NCBI GenBank assembly: GCA_902729315.2
Contig: LR746276.1
Span: forward strand, 2,765,169 to 2,829,168
DNA: 64,000 bases
Reading direction: 5' to 3'
From: Spirodela intermedia
Lineage: Eukaryota > Streptophyta > Magnoliopsida > Alismatales > Araceae
This document shows positions 29,353 to 40,525 of the stretch, one piece after another. Numbering within the stretch: the first letter of the stretch is position 1; each line of letters opens with the position of its first letter. The notes beneath the pieces are model-generated. The model had not been told where the DNA came from and ran no database searches. It worked only from the letters and a program-made list of their open reading frames with translations. A program made the translations under genes and the position numbers.

Positions 29353-30800
29353 TTAAAATATTGGTATGTTGTGCATCACTAATGATGTTAGTTTAACAAC
29401 ATGATGACTTCTTTGACATGCAAAGTTTGATGCCCTTGTTGGATTATGTTGTTTAAGGTACTGGTTTATAAAATTCTTAAATTGGCTGAGGTAGATGTTG
29501 GATTCCCATGTTACATCTTTGTGAGTATCTTTACTACTTGATGAGGAAGCAGACATGCAAATTATAATGGTATCATAACTGCTTCTACTATGATGAAAAA
29601 ATGAGCATGCAAAGTTAGTCATGCCCATTTAGGAGAATTCTTCTATGTGTACTCTTTGTCCACATTTTATGCCTTTCACAGTGAGATGTGGAAGATTAAA
29701 TAGATTGCTAATTTTCAAAGAAAATTGAGTTCGTAAACTAGTCAACCTATCCATGTTACAATCTCAAATGGACCATCAAAGCACAACACTAGGCCTCTAA
29801 TAGTGTTTTTGTTGAATGTCATTTATGTAAGGATCTTCATTAAGGCTAGGAGAATACAATTGAGAATGTTAAATTCATACTTCATTTTGGCATTAGTTTG
29901 CATTCTCTTTATACATTACACTATTCCTACCAATGCTTTGTTCACTTGTATTACACATACTGATCATAATTGGGCAAGCCTGCATATTGCTAGGTAGTGT
30001 GTCAATCTCATTTTTTCAAGTTTTGATGGGTTTCACAACTATTGTCTCATCACGAGTCAAACAATCCATTGTTAGACTCCAGTGCAAATTGAATAAAAAG
30101 TGGACAACTTCTTAGAGCTTTATCAAATTTTCTTAATTTTGTGTACTCTAATGAAGGGTGTTCTTCCAACATTGTAGGTCATCTCTCTATAGGTGTTAGC
30201 TTTAAGAGAATTTGAGTCATGTAATATTCTCAAAAAAGAGTGCCATCTAAATCTGCTTGTGAGTCGAATGTCTCAATTGATAATAATGTACTTTAATAAT
30301 CCTTCAAATTTGATCATGTTGGACTTGAGCTTTGGTGCTACAGATTTTGCCTTCATATCTGTGTGAATCGACACAAATATTGCATGCTTTGAGAGACAAT
30401 CAATGATGACAAAGATTGCACAATAACTCTTTACTCTCCTTTGAATAACTATTAAGTCCATCGAAATAAACTTTCACGGTCAACTTAAAATTGAGAAGCA
30501 CATTAATATGTTTAACTTGTCCTACTAATGGATTAAATGGATATAGCTTACACGTCTTCGTCCTTCTATGACCAATAGAAATCAAATTCTTGAGTCAATG
30601 TGCACTTTTGTCCTAAGTATCACACATCATGTGTTTTGTGTGCCTCACACAATAGACAACGATGTAGCTTGCCTGCTCATTGGCCACATGTATGCAATAC
30701 CATATTATTTATTGACAGCATTATGTCTCAATTGTAGCTGTGTGCTTGGTTGTAAAAGGTACACTATTGATTACAAAGATCAGATCCCTTGAGTGATTAA
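29353..30800 (-). mobile_element. Gypsy chromovirus integrase and chromodomain relic (R1)
   Basis: Minus-strand remnants in the expected order for a Ty3/Gypsy integrase. Near 30461-30273 the frame reads VIQRRVKSYCAIFVIIDCLSKHA, like the catalytic core start. Near 30110-30060 it resembles the conserved FCYNLH region, and near 29790-29700 the GPFEIV region. Finally 29628-29353 contains KDVTWESNIYLSQFKNF, close to a chromodomain end. Stops and frameshifts interrupt it throughout, so it is not functional. The parallel copy is at about 59690-61110. Confidence 0.65.
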
Positions 30801-32123
30801 AATAATATTCAATTATAAGTTATTCTCAAACAAAATTTGGAAGAATATTATCATAGAAAATTTCTGGTAGTTCATGTTGACTTTAGAATTGACTTAGGAA
30901 TATCATCATAAAAAAATGATGAACTATATGTTAAATTATGATTGATTTTGTTTCTCCTCTTCATATGAAGCTATGATAATATGAAAGACATCAGTACTTC
31001 AATTACATAGATGATAATTGGTTTTCAATCAATTCTTTTTCCTTGACTGGTGGTCTTCTTGACATTGGACCAAGGTTCAAGGAACTACTCTAATTTACAC
31101 ATAATTCTTTGCATAAAATGTTAGAAAGATTCTTCAAAAAGTAAACAAGTTGGAGATGATTGTCATTAATAAATTAACTATTTGAGAGAGGTTGAATTTA
31201 TAAGTAATTATGATCCAAAAAACCTCCTCTATTTTTCATATTTTCTCAATGTTAAAATCCTAAAAATAGTTAAAAATTCAAATGGATTTGGATGTCCTCG
31301 AATGTAAAACCAATATGCATGACTGTTAGGCGCTCATCTATATATCCAAAACTTATTTGCTCTTCGATAGGAATCTGCTATTATTAAAATAGAACCAAAA
31401 TACAGTTGAAATAAAGTACTGAATTTACATTCAAAATTAATCCAAATTGCTTCAAATAAATTATGAATATAAAGTAGTTATAGTAACTCTTGATTTCAAT
31501 ACAAACCATCATTTCAATGAAATGATATTTTAAGATTATATTTTAATTAATATTTATTAATACTCTGAAAATTACAAGTACCCTTTTAAAGAGTTCAAAT
31601 TTGATCAAGTAATTCAACATCAATATAATCAAAAGTATTGATTTTGTATCATAGAAAACTAGTATGATGGATAGGCTTTCACGCTTTTATTTTACTTCAA
31701 CAATCTCATTAAATCTAATGTATCAATAACTATGAGTGTCAATTCTTGTGAATATTCATATTTATCACAGTAATAAATAAAGCAATAATTTTATGAGATA
31801 AATTCATCTAAATTAAAGGATTCAAAAGCATGAGAGTCAAATATATATTCATTGAGGCACTCTTGGAGATCAGACTTTGTACCAACCATAAGAAGCTTTG
31901 TATGACGAGGACATTGGGTTTTGAGATATAGGGGATAATGTCACACACCTAAAGAGAGTCGTGGTTGGGCCCACAATAAGAACCTGCGCCACCAAAGCAA
32001 TAAGATTATTACTCCCCTGCGAGTCAAAAAACTTTTGGTGTCGCAACGACGACCAACGCCGCACGGGGTGAAGCAAGAGAGGTGTGTATTCCTGTCCACC
32101 GGTGTGACAAAGCAGCCTGGGGG

Positions 32124-32958
32124 TCACCTCCCCCCGCCGATGACATCGTGGAACATCGCGTCGGCCAGCCTGGGCAAGATCATGTTGCTCGGACGCGACG
32201 GTGCGTTGACCTGGCTGGTGCTTGCGGACAACTGGTCTGGGCCGAGGTAGTCCCTGCTGGCGAAGGCGGTATTAAGGTCGCTGAACTGCCAGTCGGCAAG
32301 GTACCCAGGCTTCGACCACACCTTCCCCACCTCCACGTCGCCGGTGAGCATCGCCACCACCCGCGACATCGGCGGCTGCAGCGACGGCGCCGTCTGTGTG
32401 CAGAGCAGCGCCACGCCGATTACCGCGAGCACCTCCTCGTTGTACCAGGAAGCGACGGGTCCACCAGCTCCAGCTCCCGATTGCTCTGGTGCAGCCGCCA
32501 CGCCTGGGTAGAGACAGAAAGAGAGAAAACCAAGCGTCATCATCTACCCGCCTCAAACAAGGAAAGGTTTTTTTCTCCACCCTCTTTCCACGCGCCCATT
32601 CGAGGAGATAGAATTCGTCCTGCGGTAGGCTCGTGTCCGCGTTGAGCCTGCCGTAGACGATCTTCAGGGCCAGCACGCCGAATCCGAACACGTCCACCTT
32701 CTGCGTCAGGTGCCCCCTCATCGCGTATACTCCGGAGCCAGGTAACCCACTGTGCAGAAGAGATAGAAGAGAGAAGATCAGGAGAACCTTGGAAGGGTAG
32801 AGAGATGGAGGATTGAGTTTTGATTCGTCTGAGGGGTGCTGACATTGTGCCGCGACGCCGGTGCTGATGTGGGTCTTCTTGTCATCGTAGAGCTTGGCGA
32901 GGCCAAAGTCAGAGATCTTGGGGTTGAGCTCAGCGTCGAGGAGGATGTTGCTGGCCTT
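32124..32958 (-). pseudogene. LRR receptor-kinase pseudogene C, 3' part (exons 22-24)
   Basis: Inverted copy of the kinase end of gene B. Exon 24 is at 32503-32124, exon 23 at 32749-32596 and the 3' half of exon 22 at 32958-32844. Kinase features remain visible ([20 protein letters not shown], then LLCTQTAPS). Decay is clear: a one-base loss at the end of exon 22, a two-base TA gain in exon 23 just after its APE motif, a net four-base loss in exon 24, and a donor GT changed to GC after exon 23. Exon 22 is cut at the bases for KASNILL, exactly where the Copia terminus begins. Confidence 0.9.
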
Positions 32959-35900
32959 TGAAGGAAAATAATGGGAGGGAAACTTGGAGAGAATATATTG
33001 ATTTTGTTGAAATAATGGTCGAAGGAGAAAGAGAGAAGAAAATGAATTTCGCACACAAAAACCTTAAGATGATAATATAGTAGATTATTATTTTTTAGAA
33101 GCTTATGAAATTGCATTTAAACCAAATCTGAAAACAAAACTACTTTATTTTTTCTGTCACCAAGAGAACCTATCCAATCACTATCTGAATAACGAGATAA
33201 ATTAAATTCAGAAACATGTTGATATAAAAATTCATAATTGATAGTCCCGTGAATATATCAAAGTATTCTCTTTGTTTCTCTAAGATGATGAACTGATGGT
33301 GAATATATAAATCTTGAAATCAGATTAATTAAAAATAATATATCTGGTTGACTATGAGTTAAATACATCAAACCACCAACCATACTTCTATAAAAATGTT
33401 CATTCATTTTGCAGTCCTATTAACAAGACATAATTTATCATTATATTCATAGGACTAGAACAAGTCTTGCAATGAAACATACTAAATTTTTTGAGTGAGT
33501 CACATGCATATTTTTCGTGAGAAATAAATATATCATAATCTTTTTGAATGATTTAAAGTCTAAGAAAATAATGAAGTAATCTCAAGTTTGTCATATCAAA
33601 TTCAATCATCATATAATTCTTGAAATCTGAAATTAGTGACAAAGATAATCCAATATGTATATTATTTTGAATATTGATATAAAGTGTTGCCTCGTTATCA
33701 CTTATATGAAAACGATAATTATGAAAATATGAATCAAGCCTACTATCATGCTCTAAGCACTTGCTTAAGGCCATAGATTACCTTCTTCAATGTATAAACT
33801 TTGTTCTCTCTCCCTTTAATGATAAAACCTTGTTGCCGCTCAACATACACATCTTCATTCAAATAACCATTCAAAAATACTAATTTAACATCAAATTAAT
33901 CTACCTTCTATTTCATTTGTGCTGCTAAAGCCAACATAATACAGATTGTTTCAAGTCTTGCTACTGGAGAAAAAGTTTCAAAATAATTAATACTTTGTTG
34001 TTGTGTATATTCATTCACTACTAATCTTGACTTTAATTTTTGAATATTACCATCAGGTTTATACTTTGGCTTATAAACCCACTCGACTCTAATTGTTTGT
34101 CTTTGGTGACAAATTCATCAATTCTCATGTGTCATTCTTCTCAATTGTTGTAATTTCTTCTTAGATTATTTTTTCCATTCATCTTTGCCTTGTGCTTCTT
34201 CATAGTTTGTTAGCTCTACAATCATAAGAGCAAAAATACAAGATTCATAAATATTTCTCAAGGATCTCATCCTCTTTAGAGGACTTGACAATTCTAGACT
34301 TGAATCATTGTAGCCATTAGGACCACTTGAATCACTTGGAGAAAGTTTCCAAGGTGAGATAGATGATGTAGAAGTTTCACCCATTGAATCTTGAGTAGTT
34401 TGCATAATTTCCTACTCATGTTCACAAAAATTGTTCGAGCGTATTAGATTTGTATTCTAATTCCAACAAGTATATTCATTAAATATAACATCATGGCGAA
34501 TCAATAACTTCTTTGTTTCAGAATAATATAAATGATAACCCTTAGTTTCATCACTATAACTAAGAAAAATACATTTCTTGTTCTTTTTGTCATCTTATCA
34601 CAATCATTAGTATCAATTAAAGTATAAGAAATACAATCAAAAACTTTCAAATGACTAATATTAGGTTTTCAATGATACCAAACTTCATGAGTCATATTCA
34701 TCAATGTCTTTGTAGAAGAAATGTTCAAAAGAAAAATGGATGTTATAACAGCTTCAGCCCAAAAATCATTAGGAAGATGCTTCTCATTAAGCATACTTCT
34801 AGTCATTTCCACAGTTATTTTATTTTTTCTTTCAGAAATATCATTTTGCTTCGGATTTTTTATAATAGTGAGCTATCTTTTAATTGATGTTTCTTACAAA
34901 ATGACTCAAACTCATGAGAAATAAACTCTCCCCCTCTATTCGTTTGAATAGTTTTAATAAAATATCTACTTGATTTTTTAACGGAAACATTCAAATAAAT
35001 AAATTTCTCAAATATTTCAGATTTATGAGAAATAAAATATACCTATTTCATGCATGTAAAGTCATCAATAATCAATAAGAAACATTGATTGTCATTCAAA
35101 TATGTTATCCTCATTGGACCACATAAATCAGTATGTAATAACTCAAGAGAAAATCTTGCTCTCCAAGATTTTTCTATTAGAAAGATAGTCAATACTACTT
35201 GGTATAAATACGTCATTCACATACTTTGTTATTTGTTGAAATAGAGGGTAAATTAGAAACCATATGCTTATGTTGTAATAACTTCAATAGATTAAAATGT
35301 AAATGTCCATAACACAAATGCCAAAATGAAGATGAATCGTTTTATTTTATAATCATGCAAAAATTAATGAGTTTTGAAATATAAAGAGAAAATATTCTTT
35401 TTCTAAACTTAGGAATCACCACAACAGACGTCACTTTTCTTGTGCTTAATAATATATATATCATCTTCAAAATGAACAATAAAGTCACATTCCAATAATT
35501 GACCCATCCTAAACAAGTTATGTATCAACTTTGGAATGAAATAAACATCATGAATCAATGTATTTTCACCTGATTTTATATGAATAGAAACAATACCAAT
35601 GCTTTCAATTCTCACACTATTTTAATCACTAATAGTAACATCACAAATCATAGAAGTATTAACATTCTGAAATATTTCATGTCATATGATTGCTGCAACC
35701 ACTATCAATAAATCATATATTTGAGTTACTTGAGTTTGAAGGTACCTAAGTCATAAATAACTTGTTTTGGTCATTTTCTTTAATAATATATATTTATTTT
35801 CTTTTCTTGTCCCAAAAATTTACTTCAATATGACTATACTTCTTACAAAAATTACACATTAGTTTCAAACTTCTTACTCTCATATTTTCTTGTTATTTTT

Positions 35901-37028
35901 TTTTGTCTCAATAATAATATGCTTCAATATGACCATATTTCTTACAAAAATGACTTTGCATAATTTTATAATTTGGTTTCTGATTTTGTTATTTTCCACC
36001 ATCAATTTTTTGCTGCCCATAATGTGATCTACCATGTCTGTAATTTGATAGTGTCCTCTACCACGGCCTCCTTCATTGTATGTGCCTTCGCTATTTTTCT
36101 CTTTCTTTGAAATTTCAATCTTAGCTTGAAATGCTTATTTATGTGATTTTTCTGTTGGTCTATTCATTTGTTCTTCATGTGTTAATAGTGCTCCAATTAA
36201 TCATTTTGTGCATAAATAGGTAAGTCCTTATATTGTTCAATGACAACAACATATATGATCAAATTTAGAAGACAAACTTCTTAAAACAAAATCTGGAATT
36301 CTCTTTTTTGAAATATCTTCTCAAGATATTCTCATCTCGTTCATAAAATAGATATTCGAGAAAAGAAATCATACACTGATTCATCAGATTTCATAAAAAT
36401 ATTTTCATACTCTATACAAAGGATTTGAAGTTTTCCATTCATAACTCTATTGTCCTATTAAATTCATCTTTTAAGATTTTCCTTGCTTCAAAAGAACTCA
36501 TGGTTGTTGTAAAACTAAATTGTTGTAAAACTAATAATGCCTTATCATCATTTTTTTGAAAATATTTATTTTTTCTTTAAAACTTTATACTTCTTTATTA
36601 CCATTCTCAACAAACTCCCATGAATCTTGTGAAATGAAAAATATCTTCATTTTAACCCACCACAAATCATACTTCTCTCCATTGAAAAATTAGAGATTGT
36701 GAGAGGTTGAGGGGGTTACTATTTGTCATTCTTACAGTCAATGGTAATACATCTTCACATAAATTTTGATTTGAATCTTCAGACTCTTTACTACAACAAG
36801 ACATCGTCAAAACTCTCAAAAATCTTCACCAAGCTCAACTTTTTCTCTTTAGATGTTGATATGTTTTCCACAAAAGACCAACACCCAATTCACAAACTTG
36901 GCTCTAATACCACTTGAAGGAAAATAATAGGAAGGAAACTTAAAAAGAATATATTGATTTTGTGGAAAGAATGATGGAAGGCAGAAGAGAGAAGAAAATA
37001 ATTTTTGTCTGCACCAAAACCCTATAAA
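32959..37028 (-). mobile_element. Degenerate Copia retrotransposon inside copy C
   Basis: Minus-oriented element. Terminal repeats resemble each other over about 105-110 bp: 32959 to about 33062 and 36915 to about 37028. Both end in CCTTCA on the minus strand. Decayed protein domains follow in Copia order from high to low coordinates: gag with a zinc-knuckle-like region (about 36060-35870), pre-integrase (35615-35409, with IHDVYFIPKLIHNL), integrase (about 35250-34500), C-terminal integrase region (34405-34166), reverse transcriptase (33774-33553) and RNase H (about 33400-33063, with YSDSDWIGS). The RNase H reading runs straight into the left terminal repeat with no polypurine tract, so internal sequence is missing. 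Stops are frequent. Confidence 0.8.
36901..36912 (-). promoter_or_regulatory. Copia primer-binding site
   Basis: Minus strand reads TGGTATTAGAGC, one change from TGGTATCAGAGC, which pairs with initiator tRNA-Met. It sits two bases inside the terminal repeat starting at 36915, which fixes the orientation of the element. Confidence 0.75.
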
Positions 37029-38510
37029 CCTGTTGGCTGAACCATTCAAGGAGAAGTTATTAGCCACCAAGTTCCTAGAGCAAAAGAGTCGCAAATGAAT
37101 CCACTGCAGGAGAAACTAGCTTGGGCGTCTGACTGAATAATAAGTGACATACAGAATACATGGAAGAGAGGACAAGAAACCTGAATGGAGGCCTATTTAT
37201 CTCAAGTATCTCTCCTTTATGTTGGAACCAGAATTAAATATTAAATTTTTTTGGAAAGACACAGTACAATGAAAACCACTTACAGTTACAAATTATTCTC
37301 CGAAACCCAAGATGGAAAGCCTTTTGAGAATTTATTATATGACAGATCTCTGTAAGAAAGATTGCAACGAGTCAGCATATATGAACAAGAAGAGAGTAGC
37401 TGGGTGAGTTCAGTCATTAGAATATTGTCATGAGAGTGATCAAGAAAGACATCATTGGAAGATCAAGCACGGGCATACTAATAAGATCACCAGAAACCAA
37501 GTAGTAGCCCCAAATGAAAATTTACATAGCAGTAGCAGCACATGAAAATTTACATAGCAGTATCAGCACATGGAAATTTACATAGCAGTAGCAGCACATG
37601 GAAATTTACATAGCATTTCAGCCCCTTTATATTCTTCTAAAATTAAAATTGACCCATATAGGCTATTTTTCTCAGAAAAGGTGGATTCAGTTATATTTTC
37701 TGTGGACAAGGTGGTACTTAAACTCATCAGATGTAAGCTTAGTGGATGATGATGACGAAAATGATGCCAATGATGATGATGCAAAGTAATTTACACGTGG
37801 AATTCAATGCTAGTTGTGCTCTTCTGAGCCGGCAAGCCACTAGACAAGCTATTGTTCCCAAGAAACTTGCTCACCAAGAAGAAAAATTGAAGGAGAGATA
37901 ATGTATAGAATAAAAGGACAGCGTACAAAATAATAAGAAAAAAATTATCAAGATACAACTTGGCATGAAAACTTTCATACAAGAATTGAAGTGAACTCAA
38001 GCTGAAAAGGGACTCTGGAAGTTCCTTTGTTATATTGTTGATGCTGAAATCCCTACAAGACCATGAAGAAAATGAGGCAAACATTAGACTAATGACACTG
38101 ACCCATCTGATAACCTAACCTGAAAAATATATTAAAATCGACCCACAAAGACAGTAATCCTATATATTGGCTGAATTTTGATGGTATGGTATCCGAAATC
38201 CTGACATTTCTAATGATCTTGCGAGAGAATATGACGATTACCATCATATAAGCTTGTTAAAACCAAGGTAACAATAGGTTGTACAAGTTTGGGGAGTGAC
38301 ATTACAAGGTAGTCAAGGAAGCCATATTCCGCTGAAAATCCAAAGTTGAGCTCCCGTTCACAATGTCACCTATATGTCTAAATGAACAATCCACATGAAA
38401 TTAAAAGAATAGCATTGTGGCGATGGACCATAAAATCAGTTGTATCGTTAATGTATCACGTGCTGACAAAATATGAGCTATACAAACAGAATGGCAAATA
38501 ACTTACTATT
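37029..38510 (-). pseudogene. LRR receptor-kinase pseudogene C, LRR part (exons 10-15)
   Basis: Inverted copy of gene B from the exon 9 donor to exon 15. In transcription order: exon 10 near 38371-38300, exon 11 near 38221-38150, exon 12 near 38053-37982, exon 13 from 37866, exon 14 at 37349-37284 and exon 15 near 37073-37029. Acceptors of exons 11 and 13 changed from AG to AA. Exon 13 lost its last codons and donor in a deletion of about 28 bp. Exon 14 has a CAA-to-TAA stop. Homology to B begins exactly at the exon 9 donor (about 38510), where a Copia LTR starts. Exons 16-21 are absent. Confidence 0.88.
37516..37616. repeat. 28 bp tandem repeat, 3.6 units
   Basis: Units at 37516-37543, 37544-37571 and 37572-37599, with a partial unit to 37616. 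They differ at one or two positions. It lies within the intron between exons 13 and 14 of pseudogene C. Gene B has only one comparable segment at the same intron position, so this is a local expansion. Confidence 0.85.
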
Positions 38511-38511
38511 A

Positions 38512-38714
38512 TGTAAAACTTTTTCTATATTAGGCTTTCCTTCTATGTTCCTTTATGTCCTATTATGAGATGTATTTTCTTTTTTCGTATTTCTGTTATT
38601 TGACCTTTTCATAATATCAGAAGGGTTTATTAGATGCCAATATATATATGCATACTATCTTGAGAAGGGCCAAGTCAATTTTTCCCTTTCTTGCTTCCAT
38701 TATATCTCGTAACA
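38512..38714 (+). mobile_element. Copia-type LTR, plus orientation
   Basis: A 203 bp segment begins TGTAAAAC and ends GTAACA, followed at once by a perfect primer-binding site. This is the layout of a 5' LTR reading rightwards. It starts at the edge of pseudogene C. I did not find a matching 3' LTR in the next 2 kb, and the coding fragment that follows is on the opposite strand, so the element is truncated or rearranged. Confidence 0.7.
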
Positions 38715-38726
38715 TGGTATCAGAGC
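38715..38726 (+). promoter_or_regulatory. Retrotransposon primer-binding site
   Basis: Exact TGGTATCAGAGC immediately after the LTR end at 38714. It is complementary to the 3' region of plant initiator tRNA-Met, the usual Copia primer. Confidence 0.8.
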
Positions 38727-39059
38727 TTTCTCTTTGATCCTACGTGAAGACCACTAACGGAAGATCTTGGTGGCGATGACGACTCAACGCTGCAGGGAGT
38801 GTTGCCTAGTGATCCTCTTCTTACCTGTAGTACCTAAAATCGTGAGGTTTCTTGGTTGTAAGTAGACCTATATATTTGTTGGAGAGTCACTACACCATTG
38901 TTGTTTCTTGACAGTGGGGGACATCTACAGATACATCATCATCAATTCTTGATGGTGGTAGGACGACTACGAATACATCATTGTCATTTCTTGATGGTGG
39001 TAGACGTATGTGAATACACCATTGTCGTTTCTTGATAGTTGTAGTTATCCTCAGTTTTT

Positions 39060-40525
39060 TAAACAAAAATTGTTATTTGGACCACATCAGGAAATCTTTG
39101 TTTGAGATTCTTTTTGACTATCTAGTCACGGCTGAATAACATGGGGACAAAGGTCAGTGAACCTAGTAGAGTCATCTAGAAAGATGATAAACCATCTGAA
39201 GTCCCTAACACCACTAGATGAAGGACCCCATATATCAAACTTTTATTTTCAGCAAAGGAAAATGAAACTCGTCACTTCTTAACCATTTGACAAGGTTCAC
39301 ATATGAAATTAGATTCACCAATTGCATGACATAGTTTTGGAAATAAGTATTGAAGTACTTTTATAGATGAATGTCTTAAACGACAATGCAACAATAATAA
39401 TTTTTTCAAGGGAGAAGCATAAGCAAAAATCAAAATAATTGGAATTCGTTAATAATGTCTTGTCTATGTGTCTTGTGTAGTAGAGTCCATCTTGTGTTGT
39501 AACATGCCTAATCCTCATGCTCGAGGTCTTGTCATTAAAAAAAATAAATCATTGTCAAATAATATCAGACAATTCAAATCTTTATCTAATTTTCTCAATG
39601 ACAATAGATGTGCATTCAATTTTGGAATATGAAGGACATATCTCAGTGACCCTAATATTTTTAGATGAATTGATCCACTATCAGCTATAGGTAACAAATT
39701 CCCACTTGCACTAACAACCTTTCGATTATTGGTACATATCTCATATGTTATGAATAGTGATGCATATGGTGTCATATGATCAATAGCTCTAGAATCAATG
39801 ATTCATGACACTTTTTTGGGTAAAAGTGATGCCAATGATGAGGTTTAAGAAAATGGTTAAGAAAATGCTTACTAGTATGTGTGAGGGAAGTGGAACTGAT
39901 CATGCTCTTCAGTTATTCAATTTCTTCACTGAGTTTTCCAATATCTAAAGGTTGAGAGGAAATGGATCCATCTTGACTAGCTCTTCCTTGAATCATGGGA
40001 TCAACACCATCTTCATTTTGAGCATTGGCCAAATGTAACTTACCATAATTTGGTGGTTTGCTATAGATCTTCAAGTATGTCTCCTTAGTGTGACGATTTT
40101 TCTTACAATAAGTACAAAATAGGTGTGTCTTCAGATCAGTCTTAGGATCTTCTTTGATGAATATTACTTTATTATCCCCCTTTTTAATATAGAGGTCTCT
40201 TTTCCCTTGAAAGTGCTAAATGTAAAATTTTCTATCTTTAAATCATTTCTCAAATTTCTAGTATTTTCTTCTTGTCTAGCTAATACAACTATCACTTCAA
40301 TATTTGATACTATTTTTCAAGTAAAGATCTGATTTACTAGAGTCATCTTGATTGGTCTATAGTGGTCGATTTCTCTCTAGATAGATTCCAATTCGCAAGC
40401 ATATTTCAAAACAGTCAATGTTCCCTGTATTAAAGTCAGAGGTTTCTGTACCAATCTATAAATTTGAGATTCGTCATGTTTAGTAGAATGAACATGACTA
40501 ACCTTGTCCCATAATTCCTTCACAA
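39060..40525 (-). mobile_element. Degenerate Copia gag-protease-integrase fragment
   Basis: Minus-strand reading from high to low coordinates. Gag text near 40525-40430 (ELWDKVSHVHSTKHDESQIYRL) is followed by a zinc knuckle near 40120-40060 (CTYCKKNRHTKET with the last cysteine lost). The protease/pre-integrase frame at 39775-39515 includes VLHIPKLNAHLLSLRKL. An integrase start near 39240-39090 resembles WGPSSSGVRDFRWFIIFLDDSTRF. Stops break it. Its orientation is opposite to the LTR at 38512, so at least two elements are involved. It ends abruptly where the TWINKLE pseudogene begins. Confidence 0.7.

Larger units (their letters stand above)
17848..31990. repeat. Repeat block R1, direct copy of R2 (51243-64000)
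   Basis: Long AT-rich block whose order is repeated in 51243-64000. Matched points include 18130-18360 with about 52085-52320, 19080-20720 with about 53040-54780, 25384-28500 with about 55740-58780, 29353-30800 with about 59680-61110, and 31870-31990 with 63890-64000. Copies differ by frequent substitutions and small indels. R1 has an extra 3.9 kb (21196-25064) and lacks the 1.76 kb at 61600-63355 of R2. I see no intact gene. Recognisable contents are the retroelement relics listed separately; the rest is unassigned AT-rich DNA. Confidence 0.85.

Noticed and set aside
32082-32645. 187-codon plus-strand frame over the GC-rich block
   Set aside because: It is antisense to the kinase exons of pseudogene C; GC-rich codon bias produces open shadow frames.
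37516-37616. 28 bp direct repeats as a possible CRISPR-like array
   Set aside because: Units are contiguous with no spacers, inside a plant pseudogene intron; a simple tandem expansion.
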